A DNA stretch of 8,708 nt from Bacillota bacterium (GTDB lineage Bacteria > Bacillota_C > Negativicutes > JAEYSJ01). Shown here in pieces: positions 1-5,784 of this stretch. Made by a program: the position numbers and the translations under genes. The DNA is taken from the NCBI GenBank assembly GCA_023434855.1, contig JAEYSJ010000018.1, positions 1-8,708 on the forward strand, in the 5' to 3' direction. The notes under the pieces are model-generated. The model did no database searches, had not been told where the DNA came from, and worked only from the letters and a program-made list of their open reading frames with translations. The number at the start of each line of letters is the position of its first letter. Within the stretch, counting starts at the first letter, position 1.

Positions 1-126
1 GTTGAGCGGGAGGCACTCACCAAAGCGCTCACCCGTCATCATACACTACGCCAATTAGGTTCGGCCCTTGGCTTATCCCATACCGCAGTGCTAAAAAAAC
101 TGCGTAAATATGGTCTAAGAACGTAA
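1..126 (+). CDS. C-terminal end of a TyrR-type transcriptional regulator (partial, 5' end outside window)
   Basis: Forty-one codons in frame 1, ending in TAA, with no start inside the window. The fragment reads as a TyrR/Fis-like helix-turn-helix: the stretch TLRQLGSALGLSHTAVLKKL, followed by a short basic Lys-Tyr-Gly-Leu end, has the spacing of the DNA-binding module that closes PAS/AAA+ sigma-54-dependent activators of the TyrR type. In that family the HTH is the last 40-50 residues, so most of the protein (sensor and AAA+ domains) should lie to the left of the window. Family membership is inferred from this tail only; the effector and the regulated genes cannot be told. It is the only plus-strand gene here and converges on the GerMN gene across the terminator at 127-177. 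Confidence 0.8.
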   Translation, partial: VEREALTKALTRHHTLRQLGSALGLSHTAVLKKLRKYGLRT

Positions 127-177
127 AAAAACAAGGTGTGTAATCATATTTACACTATGATTACACACCTTGTTTTT
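127..177. terminator. Bidirectional rho-independent terminator between convergent genes
   Basis: A perfect 21-bp inverted repeat (127-147 and 157-177), extendable by one A-T pair, with a loop of about 9 nt. Plus-strand transcripts leave through a run of T (173-177, then more T from 181). Minus-strand transcripts leave through the complement of the A run at 125-130. It starts one base after the regulator's stop codon and lies 2 bp beyond the stop of the GerMN gene, so it probably ends both transcripts. Confidence 0.9.
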
Positions 178-178
178 A

Positions 179-769
179 TCATTTTTTTATGATGCTTTCC
201 GAACGGCTAAGCGGTTCACTAATGTCCATATGCCCGGAGATAGTATCAATTTTTTTGCCTTCAACCATTATCTGTACTTTATGGATTTCGGGAAACTCCG
301 TCAAAGTATTGACGATGGAGCCAACGATCAGCATTTCTGTGGCCGAACCGCCGGTTCCATTTTTGATTAGCTTATCATTAAAATCGACATACGCCACATG
401 ATCTTTTACGGAGATGTTTCGTAATTTGGTGTCTGCAGGCAAAACGGCAACTAATTGCTTGTCTTGAGTACCTGCCAATAAAATTTCCATTGCCGTCTGC
501 GCCGGATGGTCATTTTTTGCTAAAATATGAACTTCAGGAACTAAATACATGGCATCAGGAGTAGCATAATATACCGTCAGACGCATGGATTCCTGTATTG
601 GCGTAGAATTGGGCTGAGAAGTGCCTACGGGTTTTTGTCCTTGTTCAGTACCGGATTTAGCCTGTTCAGAAGCTGCCATCAGGGAGGTCGGCACTTGATT
701 GGCACAACCCGCCATGATAATCAGGGTCAGACTAAGTATAGCCAGCAATATTTTTTTGAGCACAGACAT
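179..769 (-). CDS. GerMN-domain lipoprotein
   Basis: A 196-residue exported lipoprotein. The N-terminus has a short basic start, a hydrophobic segment (residues 7-19) and a lipobox Met-Ala-Gly-Cys with Cys22 as the lipidated residue. Residues about 25-60 are a low-complexity Gln/Ser/Thr/Pro linker. The rest (about 63-187) is a GerMN (sporulation/spore germination) domain, recognised by the segments AYVDF (126-130), SIVNTLTEFP (151-160) and the C-terminal VQIMVEG...SGHMDISEPL. In Bacillus, GerM is a lipoprotein that helps assemble the mother cell/forespore channel during sporulation, but single-domain GerMN lipoproteins also occur widely beside cell-wall amidases, so a role in envelope or sporulation is inferred. 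The ATG follows the amidase stop by 2 nt. Its Shine-Dalgarno (776-784, GGGAGGGAG on the mRNA, 6-nt spacing) lies inside the last amidase codons, so the two genes are co-transcribed and probably translationally coupled. Confidence 0.87.
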   Translation of the reverse strand: MSVLKKILLAILSLTLIIMAGCANQVPTSLMAASEQAKSGTEQGQKPVGTSQPNSTPIQESMRLTVYYATPDAMYLVPEVHILAKNDHPAQTAMEILLAGTQDKQLVAVLPADTKLRNISVKDHVAYVDFNDKLIKNGTGGSATEMLIVGSIVNTLTEFPEIHKVQIMVEGKKIDTISGHMDISEPLSRSESIIKK

Positions 770-771
770 TA

Positions 772-1920
772 TTATCTCCCTCCCTGTTGCGCAGCTTGGG
801 TGAAGAATTTGTCAAGTCCCTGCACAATACCTTGTGCCATTTGTAGTTGAAACTGGGGAGTATTGAGCAATTTTTCTTCCTCAGGATTGGAGATGAATCC
901 CAGCTCAGCAAGAGCTGCTGGCATCAGCGTGCGTTTAATCACATAAAATCTGGCAGGATAGACACCGCGGTCAGTTAACCCTCCTGCTGCTACCAGGCTG
1001 CTCTGAATGTTCTGAGCAAGCATGGCATCATAAAGCGTCTTCTGATAGTAATAAGATGCCGTACCGCCCGGAGCAGGCGTAGAAAATGAATTGATGTGTA
1101 TGCTGAGAAACACATCAGCCTTATTATTATTTGCCACAGATGCTCTGGCTTTCAGCTCGTCCACCGCGCTGGAATTAGGACCATAAACATCCCGGTCATC
1201 CCGTCTGGTCATTAAAACCCTTGCTCCCGCGCTTTCCAGTAAAGTCTGTACTTTTAGCGCAACTGCCAGAGTAATATTTTTTTCTTCCGTTTTACCGGGG
1301 CCAATGGCCCCGCAATCGGTGCCGCCATGTCCCGGATCGATGGTAATAATTTTGCCTCTCAGGCCTGGTTTAAAATTATATACTACCGGTGGCACAGGTT
1401 TATTGATATCGACAACAATCCGATAAGGCTTTCTTGTCTTCACATCGCCTGGCAAGGTAAATACTTTATAGTCATTATCATCCAACATCAGCGGCAACTC
1501 AATCATTACCCTGCTGGTATCGGCATCCAACTGGCTGAAGTTAATCCCGTCGGCAATTTTACCATCAAGAACCCCGTCTGATACCTTGCCCACCGTTGAT
1601 CCTTTAATATCAATATTTAGATGCGGCGTAGGACTGCCGTTGAGCGTGCTGTCAATTTCGACCGGACCAGTAGTATCAATCACCAGACGAAGCTTGGTTT
1701 CACCGGTAACAGCATCAATATGGGTAGCGTACCGGTAATTAGTCAATTCGGCTTGTGAAGCTATTTGGGGCTTTGCAGCTTTACCGTCAACCTTGAGCAC
1801 AGGCACTTTGGCTGCGGGCTGCGCCGTTGCTGTCCCTACACTAGACATTCCTGCCATGGCAATTTGCGGTATATATACCATAATAAATAACATTAGCAAA
1901 CAACAAAATATTCGTCGCAA
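772..1920 (-). CDS. AMIN-domain N-acetylmuramoyl-L-alanine amidase (Amidase_3), exported
   Basis: A 382-residue zinc amidase that cleaves the bond between N-acetylmuramic acid and L-alanine in peptidoglycan. A signal peptide occupies residues 1-23 (two Arg, a long hydrophobic core, then Ala-Met-Ala before the likely cut). An AMIN domain, which targets amidases to the wall or septum in other bacteria, fills about 62-172. The Amidase_3 catalytic domain spans about 190-374. Predicted zinc ligands are His198 (DPGHGG), Glu213 (EEKN) and His275 (SIHIN), and the catalytic Glu339 is in LAELGF, so the enzyme looks intact. The open frame can start at a GTG at 1927-1929, but that codon is part of the Shine-Dalgarno itself (AAGGAGGTG on the mRNA, 1927-1935). 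The TTG at 1918-1920 has a 6-nt spacing and is preferred. It is the first gene of a two-gene unit with the GerMN lipoprotein. The start lies in a hairpin (1913-1947). It is not CwlD, which lacks an AMIN domain. Confidence 0.92.
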   Translation of the reverse strand: MRRIFCCLLMLFIMVYIPQIAMAGMSSVGTATAQPAAKVPVLKVDGKAAKPQIASQAELTNYRYATHIDAVTGETKLRLVIDTTGPVEIDSTLNGSPTPHLNIDIKGSTVGKVSDGVLDGKIADGINFSQLDADTSRVMIELPLMLDDNDYKVFTLPGDVKTRKPYRIVVDINKPVPPVVYNFKPGLRGKIITIDPGHGGTDCGAIGPGKTEEKNITLAVALKVQTLLESAGARVLMTRRDDRDVYGPNSSAVDELKARASVANNNKADVFLSIHINSFSTPAPGGTASYYYQKTLYDAMLAQNIQSSLVAAGGLTDRGVYPARFYVIKRTLMPAALAELGFISNPEEEKLLNTPQFQLQMAQGIVQGLDKFFTQAAQQGGR

Positions 1921-1947
1921 ATACAACACCTCCTTATTTTTGCGACG
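1913..1947 (-). promoter_or_regulatory. Hairpin enclosing the amidase ribosome binding site and start codon
   Basis: A perfect 9-bp inverted repeat (1913-1921 and 1939-1947, TTTGCGACG and its complement) with a 17-nt loop. On the mRNA the loop displays the full Shine-Dalgarno AAGGAGGTG (1927-1935), while the proposed TTG start (1918-1920) is paired in the 3' arm. Such a fold could modulate initiation or simply present the SD. The structure is seen in the sequence; its regulatory role is inferred. Confidence 0.5.
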
Positions 1948-1979
1948 TACAATGACATATAGATAGGAACTTCGCGGTT

Positions 1980-2010
1980 AATAAGCAAAACTCCTGCAGG
2001 ACTTTGTCAA
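1980..2010 (-). promoter_or_regulatory. Possible sigma-A promoter of the amidase-GerMN operon
   Basis: A consensus -35 box TTGACA reads on the minus strand at 2005-2010, just after the upstream terminator and about 90 bases before the amidase start. The -10 is poor: GCTTAT at 18-nt or CTTATT at 19-nt spacing (three of six matches each). A perfect 10-bp palindrome TCCTGCAGGA (1992-2001) sits in the spacer and could be an operator. A promoter is expected here because a terminator precedes it, but the exact boxes are uncertain. Confidence 0.35.
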
Positions 2011-2056
2011 TAGCTAAGAAAAATAAAGGATCAGGAAGATTATTCCTGATCCTTTA
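2011..2056 (-). terminator. Rho-independent terminator after the MBL-DUF3006 unit
   Basis: A perfect 14-bp stem (2024-2037 and 2043-2056) with a 5-nt loop, followed on the minus strand by a T-rich tract (complement of the A-rich 2015-2023). The hairpin includes the last codons and the TAA stop of the DUF3006 gene, so gene and terminator overlap. Confidence 0.88.
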
Positions 2057-2261
2057 ATAATTGCTTAAGTAAATTATCCGCTTCCGAACGCGCTTGGCGA
2101 GTCGCCGCTTTATCTACCATTAAATCCAGGATTAAAATGTCCCCTTCACCGGATCCGTCCGGCAAGGTTTCCCGTGGCCATACAACCTGTATTTCTTCAT
2201 CCCCAACCAACAAGATTGCCTTAGGGCCTTCAAAACGGTCGATTACCGCTTTAACGTGCAT
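2040..2261 (-). CDS. DUF3006 domain protein
   Basis: A 73-residue cytoplasmic protein with no signal peptide or membrane segment. The pattern IDRFEG at residues 7-12, the valine/tryptophan-rich strand ending in VVWPRETLP, then EGDIL, followed by a charged C-terminal helix, fits DUF3006, a small family of unknown function whose genes typically sit next to ComEC-like metallo-beta-lactamase genes. That is the case here: its ATG at 2259-2261 lies 1 nt after the stop of the MBL gene. The frame is open further upstream to 2324, but that extension lies inside the MBL gene and lacks the family pattern, whereas the chosen ATG has a Shine-Dalgarno AAGGAG at 2272-2277 (10-nt spacing). The role may be linked to the MBL protein, but no function is established. 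Confidence 0.85.
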   Translation of the reverse strand: MHVKAVIDRFEGPKAILLVGDEEIQVVWPRETLPDGSGEGDILILDLMVDKAATRQARSEADNLLKQLLKDQE

Positions 2262-2262
2262 A

Positions 2263-3141
2263 CTATTGCTTCTCCTTGGTAATGGTATATGTTTGTCCGT
2301 CACTGGTAATAGTGACCGTACCATCCTTATCGGTACGATACACCTTGTATTTGAGGTCAGCGTATTTTTTCAAAGTAGAAGGATGGGGATGGTGATAATC
2401 ATTATTCGCTCCAACAGAAATTATTGCCACTTCAGGAGTCACTGCTTTTAAAAATGCCGGTGTGGAAGAAGTGCTGCTGCCATGGTGACCGCTTTTCAAC
2501 ACCGTGCTCTTAAGCTCTCCGCTATACTTTTCCAACATACGTGCTTCCGCCTCATGTTCAGCGTCACCTGCCAATAGCATGGAGAAGCTCCCATAAATCA
2601 GTTTCGCAACAACTGAGTTATTGTTTAAATCCGATTCTCCTACAATATAAGGCTTATCCGGGTTAAAAATTTTCAAAACAGTTTCTCCGCCGATGTCAAT
2701 TTGGCTTCCGGCCAGCAATACTGTAAAAGGGATGTTTTTCTTCCGGATTGTCGTTAAGTATTGACGGTACATAGGTGTAGTAGTCGTTTGACCGCTGTCA
2801 TATACGTGTTTGACGGTGAAATTCTCCAGAATACTATTCATACCGCCTAAATGATCGGCATGCGGATGAGTAATGATGACTTTGTCTATTGTGGTTATAC
2901 CCTGATTTTTTATGTATGATACAAGTTTTTCCCTTGCAGGCACATCACCTGTGTCCACAAGTGTTACCTGTCCGGATGCGCGAATAAGAATAGCATCACC
3001 TTGTCCAACATCAATAACCTGTATGGTAAGCGGCGCCTTCGCCCCATTTACCGCCCCCGGGTAGGGTGTACCTTTGCTGCAGCCGGCTATCATAAGTGCC
3101 ATTAAGACAGCTGCAATTACCCAATATGCGTATTTGCGCAA
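2263..3141 (-). CDS. ComEC/Rec2-like metallo-beta-lactamase-fold lipoprotein
   Basis: A 292-residue exported hydrolase of the metallo-beta-lactamase fold, similar to the soluble C-terminal domain of the DNA-uptake channel ComEC but without any channel domain. The N-terminus is a lipoprotein signal with Ile-Ala-Gly-Cys, Cys21 being lipidated. The MBL core begins with IDVGQGDAILI (43-53) and LVDTG (61-65). The metal site THPHADH gives His92, His94, Asp96 and His97. AGDAE (191-195) gives the bridging Asp193, then SGHHGSS (217-223) and DYHHPHPS (248-255) complete the ComEC-type signature. The substrate is unknown; ComEC-type domains are thought to degrade nucleic acid, so an extracellular nuclease or phosphodiesterase is possible. 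The start is a TTG (3139-3141), 11 nt after GGAAGGAG, and it gives a good lipoprotein leader. It is the first gene of a unit with DUF3006 and lies downstream of two hairpins after ndoA. Confidence 0.88.
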   Translation of the reverse strand: MRKYAYWVIAAVLMALMIAGCSKGTPYPGAVNGAKAPLTIQVIDVGQGDAILIRASGQVTLVDTGDVPAREKLVSYIKNQGITTIDKVIITHPHADHLGGMNSILENFTVKHVYDSGQTTTTPMYRQYLTTIRKKNIPFTVLLAGSQIDIGGETVLKIFNPDKPYIVGESDLNNNSVVAKLIYGSFSMLLAGDAEHEAEARMLEKYSGELKSTVLKSGHHGSSTSSTPAFLKAVTPEVAIISVGANNDYHHPHPSTLKKYADLKYKVYRTDKDGTVTITSDGQTYTITKEKQ

Positions 3142-3164
3142 AATACTGTTTACTCCTTCCCTAA

Positions 3165-3187
3165 GAAAAACGCAGTCTAAACTGCAT
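3165..3187 (-). terminator. Second terminator-like hairpin, in the leader of the MBL gene
   Basis: On the minus strand a 7-bp stem with one G-U pair (arms 3181-3187 and 3170-3176) and a 4-nt loop is followed by a short T run (complement of 3166-3170). It lies about 30 nt before the MBL start and just upstream of its Shine-Dalgarno (3152-3160). It may be a back-up terminator for ndoA or an attenuator for the MBL gene. Confidence 0.4.
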
Positions 3188-3195
3188 ATTACAGA

Positions 3196-3223
3196 AAACT
3201 AAAAATAGGCAGTCTCCCGCCTA
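3196..3223 (-). terminator. Probable rho-independent terminator after ndoA
   Basis: On the minus strand a 7-bp stem (arms 3217-3223 and 3206-3212, one G-U pair) closed by a GAGA tetraloop is followed by TTTTTAGTTTT. It begins 16 bases beyond the ndoA stop codon. The stem is short, so readthrough into the MBL gene is possible. Confidence 0.6.
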
Positions 3224-3238
3224 ATGCCTTAATCTATA

Positions 3239-3589
3239 TTAAAGCTGGACTAACCCCAGACTTACCCGGATGCCCTCGTCAACTTTACTCATAATATCTT
3301 CGCCCAGGTGAGTAACTTTTTCCTTAAGACGGCGTTTGTCCAATGTTCGTAATTGTTCCAGTAACACAACTGAATCCTTTTCCAAATTAAACTGCTTGGC
3401 GCCAATTTCCACATGAGTAGGTAATTTAGCCTTGGAAATCTGCGAGGTAATGGCTGCAACTATTACAGTAGGACTATACTTATTGCCAACATCATTCTGA
3501 ATGACTAAAACAGGACGGTGCCCTCCCTGCTCAGATCCTACCACCGGGCTTAAATTAGCATAATAAATGTCCCCACGCTTAACGATCAT
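3239..3589 (-). CDS. ndoA: Toxin of the MazF/EndoA family, sequence-specific mRNA interferase
   Basis: A 116-residue protein that aligns by eye along its full length with Bacillus subtilis EndoA (MazF). Shared stretches include [52 protein letters not shown] and LLEQLRT. The catalytic residues known in the Bacillus enzyme, Arg25 and Thr48, are both present at the same positions, so the toxin should be active. EndoA cuts single-stranded RNA at UACAU and is held inactive by its partner antitoxin. The ATG lies 3 nt after the antitoxin stop with a weak GGAG upstream inside the antitoxin gene, so coupled translation is likely. A UACAU sequence overlaps its own start codon. Chromosomal copies of this toxin in Firmicutes are usually conserved and are not signs of recent transfer. 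Confidence 0.96.
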   Translation of the reverse strand: MIVKRGDIYYANLSPVVGSEQGGHRPVLVIQNDVGNKYSPTVIVAAITSQISKAKLPTHVEIGAKQFNLEKDSVVLLEQLRTLDKRRLKEKVTHLGEDIMSKVDEGIRVSLGLVQL

Positions 3590-3592
3590 GTA

Positions 3593-3865
3593 CTATTCAC
3601 GCTCCGCCAGCAAGGTGGGCATTTCAAACACATCTGCGTCAGCCAGCAACCCTTCTTCAGCTAACGACAAATTGATGATTGCCATCTCCTGATATCCTTT
3701 TCTCATCATATCTCGAATGGCTTTGCGTTTGCGATCTTCAATATATAAACGCATCGCTTCGCGGACAAATTGACTGCGACTTAATTTTTCCATGGCAATA
3801 ATGCCGTCTACTTCCTGCAACAAGCTATTTGGGATACTAATCATAATACGTTTTAATTCTGCCAC
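3593..3865 (-). CDS. ndoAI: Ribbon-helix-helix antitoxin, EndoAI type
   Basis: A 90-residue CopG/MetJ-type antitoxin. Residues about 4-46 form the ribbon-helix-helix: a beta strand KRIMISIP, then helices containing LLQEVDGII and SRSQFVREAMRLYIEDR. The C-terminal part (RKGYQEMAIINLSLAEEG, then an acidic tail) resembles the toxin-binding region of Bacillus EndoAI. It neutralises the toxin encoded 3 nt downstream and, as with other RHH antitoxins, probably represses its own promoter. The frame is open up to a GTG at 3887-3889, but nothing like a ribosome binding site precedes it. The GTG at 3863-3865 has GGGGGTG (3871-3877) 5 nt upstream and gives the usual compact start, Met-Ala-Glu-Leu-Lys-Arg. 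Confidence 0.92.
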   Translation of the reverse strand: MAELKRIMISIPNSLLQEVDGIIAMEKLSRSQFVREAMRLYIEDRKRKAIRDMMRKGYQEMAIINLSLAEEGLLADADVFEMPTLLAERE

Positions 3866-3896
3866 AGCTTCACCCCCGCCTGTTTGCACTACATTC

Positions 3897-3930
3897 GATA
3901 TATAAATAATTATACATTTTCATATATATC
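3897..3930. promoter_or_regulatory. Candidate antitoxin operator bracketing the -10 box
   Basis: An 8-bp inverted repeat, GATATATA at 3897-3904 and TATATATC at 3923-3930, lies symmetrically around the -10 box with 18 bp between the arms. One arm is inside the -35/-10 spacer and the other near the expected transcription start. RHH antitoxins generally bind such repeats to repress their own promoter. The region is very AT-rich, so a chance repeat cannot be excluded. Confidence 0.4.
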
Positions 3931-3938
3931 AATGTCAA
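3909..3938 (-). promoter_or_regulatory. Sigma-A promoter of ndoAI-ndoA
   Basis: Perfect -35 TTGACA (3933-3938) and perfect -10 TATAAT (3909-3914) on the minus strand, separated by 18 nt, some 45 bases upstream of the proposed antitoxin start. This is the best promoter in the window and implies that the toxin-antitoxin pair is transcribed separately from nnr. Confidence 0.85.
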
Positions 3939-4088
3939 CTTTTTTATATACTATGCCAGTAATTAACAAATATTACATACTTATATTAAACAGTCAATGT
4001 CTCAAGAATATATATGATCTTCGAAAGCTCTAACAACTATAAACATACCATAATTAAGTATGCATATTCAATAAACAAAATATGCCTA

Positions 4089-5666
4089 TCAAAGCACATT
4101 ATTACAGTTAACTGTTTGACCTTCCTGTGTATCATTTATTGCCTTCTGAATTGCCGGTAAAAGATCACCGGCCATCATGCCCACCATGCCATCCTTAATG
4201 GCAATATTACCTGCTAAACCATGGATATATACTCCTGCTACAGCGGCATCCTGACTTGACATGCCCTGGGCAATAAAAGCGGCGATGACTCCTGTCAGTA
4301 CGTCTCCCGTACCACCTGTGGCCATACCGGCGTTACCCGTGGTATTTATATATACCTCACTATCGGGAAATGCTACAACGGTTGGTGCGCCCTTCAATAC
4401 AACCACACTTTCCCATTCAACGGCCGCCCTTCTGGCGATTTCCACTCTGTCCTCGTTAATCTTTTCAATTGATAAATCCATTAAACGGGCCATTTCTCCC
4501 GGATGAGGAGTAAGAACTGCTAAAGCTTCCGCTGATGACAGTATGTCAGTAGCCCCTGCCAAAGCATATAAAGCATCGGCGTCAATTACCATCGGACGCT
4601 TAGCTGTCTTGACAATTTCACCCACGGTAATCCCTGTTTCCTCCTGTCGGCCCAGCCCTGGTCCAATAGCCAGCACATCACACTGCTCAATTAACTGTTC
4701 TATGACCGGCAAAGCCTCTATGCCAATAGCACCACCGGCAATTTCCGGCAATGGTTTCGTCATTACTTCCGTCAGTTTTACTTCCATAATGTTATTAAGA
4801 CTGTCCGCTATGCCTAAAGTTACCAAACCGGCCCCTGCCCTCATTGCAGCAAGAGATGATAATGCGGCGGCACCGGTTAATCCCACAGAGCCGGCAACTA
4901 CCAGCACTCGTCCGCAAGTACCCTTATGAGCATCCGGACACCGTTTGACAAGTACTTGCCGCACTAAAGCCGCAGTAATTATATTTTGTTTAATATTGCA
5001 ATCAGTCAAAAGGGGCACAGGAATACCAATATCGGCTACCACCGAACGGCCTGCATGCAAAGCTCCAGAATGCAAAAGAAGTCCAGGCTTAAACAAACCA
5101 AAAGTTACCGTATAATCTGCCTGCACCGCCAAAGAGCTAATTTGCCCGTTATTCGCGTTTACCCCTGAAGGAATGTCTACGGCAAAAACTGGTTTTTCTG
5201 CATTATTAATAATTTTTATAGCTTGCGCCATTTCGCTGCTTAGTTCTCCCTTAAACCCGGTGCCGAGCAAGGCATCTACCAGGCAGTCGGCAAAAGCTAC
5301 GGCAATTTTAGCCTTGTCCCAATCCCGTTCGCTTGTTACTTCAATGACATCAATACCCATCTGACAAATTATGTCCAGATTAATTTTGGCGTCACCTGCA
5401 ACGTTATTTATCTCACCAAGCAAAAATACCTTGACTTTGACTCCCTTATTACAAAGATGACGGGCAATAACATAGCCATCTCCCCCATTATTGCCTTTAC
5501 CGGCAAAAATGGATATCTTTTTATCCATTAAACAGCCCATAATTTTTTCAAGACAATTTACTACCGCCAAACCGGCATTTTCCATTAGTACTACCCCGGG
5601 AATTCCATAGTCATTAATGGCTATGCTGTCAATTCTACGCATCTGTTCTGCAGTTGCGACCTTCAT
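4089..5666 (-). CDS. nnr: Bifunctional NAD(P)H-hydrate epimerase / ADP-dependent NAD(P)H-hydrate dehydratase
   Basis: A 525-residue metabolite-repair enzyme that restores damaged (hydrated) NADH and NADPH. The N-terminal YjeF_N half (about 1-218) interconverts the R and S epimers; its signatures are GKGNNGGDGYV (56-66), DALLGTGFKG (131-140) and AVDIPSGVN (162-170). The C-terminal half (about 225-515), a ribokinase-like NnrD domain, dehydrates the S form using ADP; its signatures are KGTCGRVLVVAGS (248-260), IGPGLG (334-339), VIDADAL (360-366), LTPHPGE (385-391) and NAGMATGGTGDVLTG (445-459). Both halves look complete and the length is usual for the fusion. An ATG at 5679-5681 could add five residues but lacks an SD; the ATG at 5664-5666 has GGGGGG (5674-5679) 7 nt upstream and gives the family's typical start, MKVATAEQM. 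It lies 118 nt downstream of acpS, a common neighbour in Firmicutes, with a weak hairpin between them. Confidence 0.96.
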   Translation of the reverse strand: MKVATAEQMRRIDSIAINDYGIPGVVLMENAGLAVVNCLEKIMGCLMDKKISIFAGKGNNGGDGYVIARHLCNKGVKVKVFLLGEINNVAGDAKINLDIICQMGIDVIEVTSERDWDKAKIAVAFADCLVDALLGTGFKGELSSEMAQAIKIINNAEKPVFAVDIPSGVNANNGQISSLAVQADYTVTFGLFKPGLLLHSGALHAGRSVVADIGIPVPLLTDCNIKQNIITAALVRQVLVKRCPDAHKGTCGRVLVVAGSVGLTGAAALSSLAAMRAGAGLVTLGIADSLNNIMEVKLTEVMTKPLPEIAGGAIGIEALPVIEQLIEQCDVLAIGPGLGRQEETGITVGEIVKTAKRPMVIDADALYALAGATDILSSAEALAVLTPHPGEMARLMDLSIEKINEDRVEIARRAAVEWESVVVLKGAPTVVAFPDSEVYINTTGNAGMATGGTGDVLTGVIAAFIAQGMSSQDAAVAGVYIHGLAGNIAIKDGMVGMMAGDLLPAIQKAINDTQEGQTVNCNNVL

Positions 5667-5752
5667 ACTACTGCCCCCCATAAAAACCGGACCAAAATGA
5701 CACCTGTATCTGCAACGATTACTTGGAGCATTTTGAACCAGCCATTTATAAT

Positions 5753-5779
5753 AAAAAGCTGCGTGTTTTTGCGAACACG
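5753..5779 (-). terminator. Possible weak terminator or attenuator between acpS and nnr
   Basis: On the minus strand a 6-bp perfect stem CGTGTT/AACACG (5774-5779 and 5762-5767) with a 6-nt loop is followed, after 4 nt, by TTTTT (complement of 5753-5757). It begins 5 nt after the acpS stop. No convincing promoter was found between it and nnr, so partial readthrough from acpS is likely. Confidence 0.4.
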
Positions 5780-5784
5780 TTAAT

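Noticed and set aside
2262..2324. Longer DUF3006 start at 2324
   Set aside because: The extra residues fall inside the MBL coding sequence and do not fit the family; the ATG at 2261 has its own SD.
3866..3889. Longer ndoAI start at GTG 3889
   Set aside because: No Shine-Dalgarno precedes it, and the added Gly-rich residues are the translation of the SD region of the downstream GTG.
4062..4085. Inverted repeat GCATATT/AATATGC after nnr as a terminator
   Set aside because: The stem is AT-rich with a 10-nt loop and no T run follows, so it does not make a convincing terminator, though some 3' end must lie near here.
4543..4929. Long plus-strand open frame (128 codons) opposite nnr
   Set aside because: It lies wholly antisense to the NnrD domain. 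Its translation is low-complexity Ala/Ser/Pro/Ile without a known motif, as expected from the complement of a well-conserved gene. The same applies to the plus-strand frames at 5830-6261, 7122-7490 and 2137-2451.
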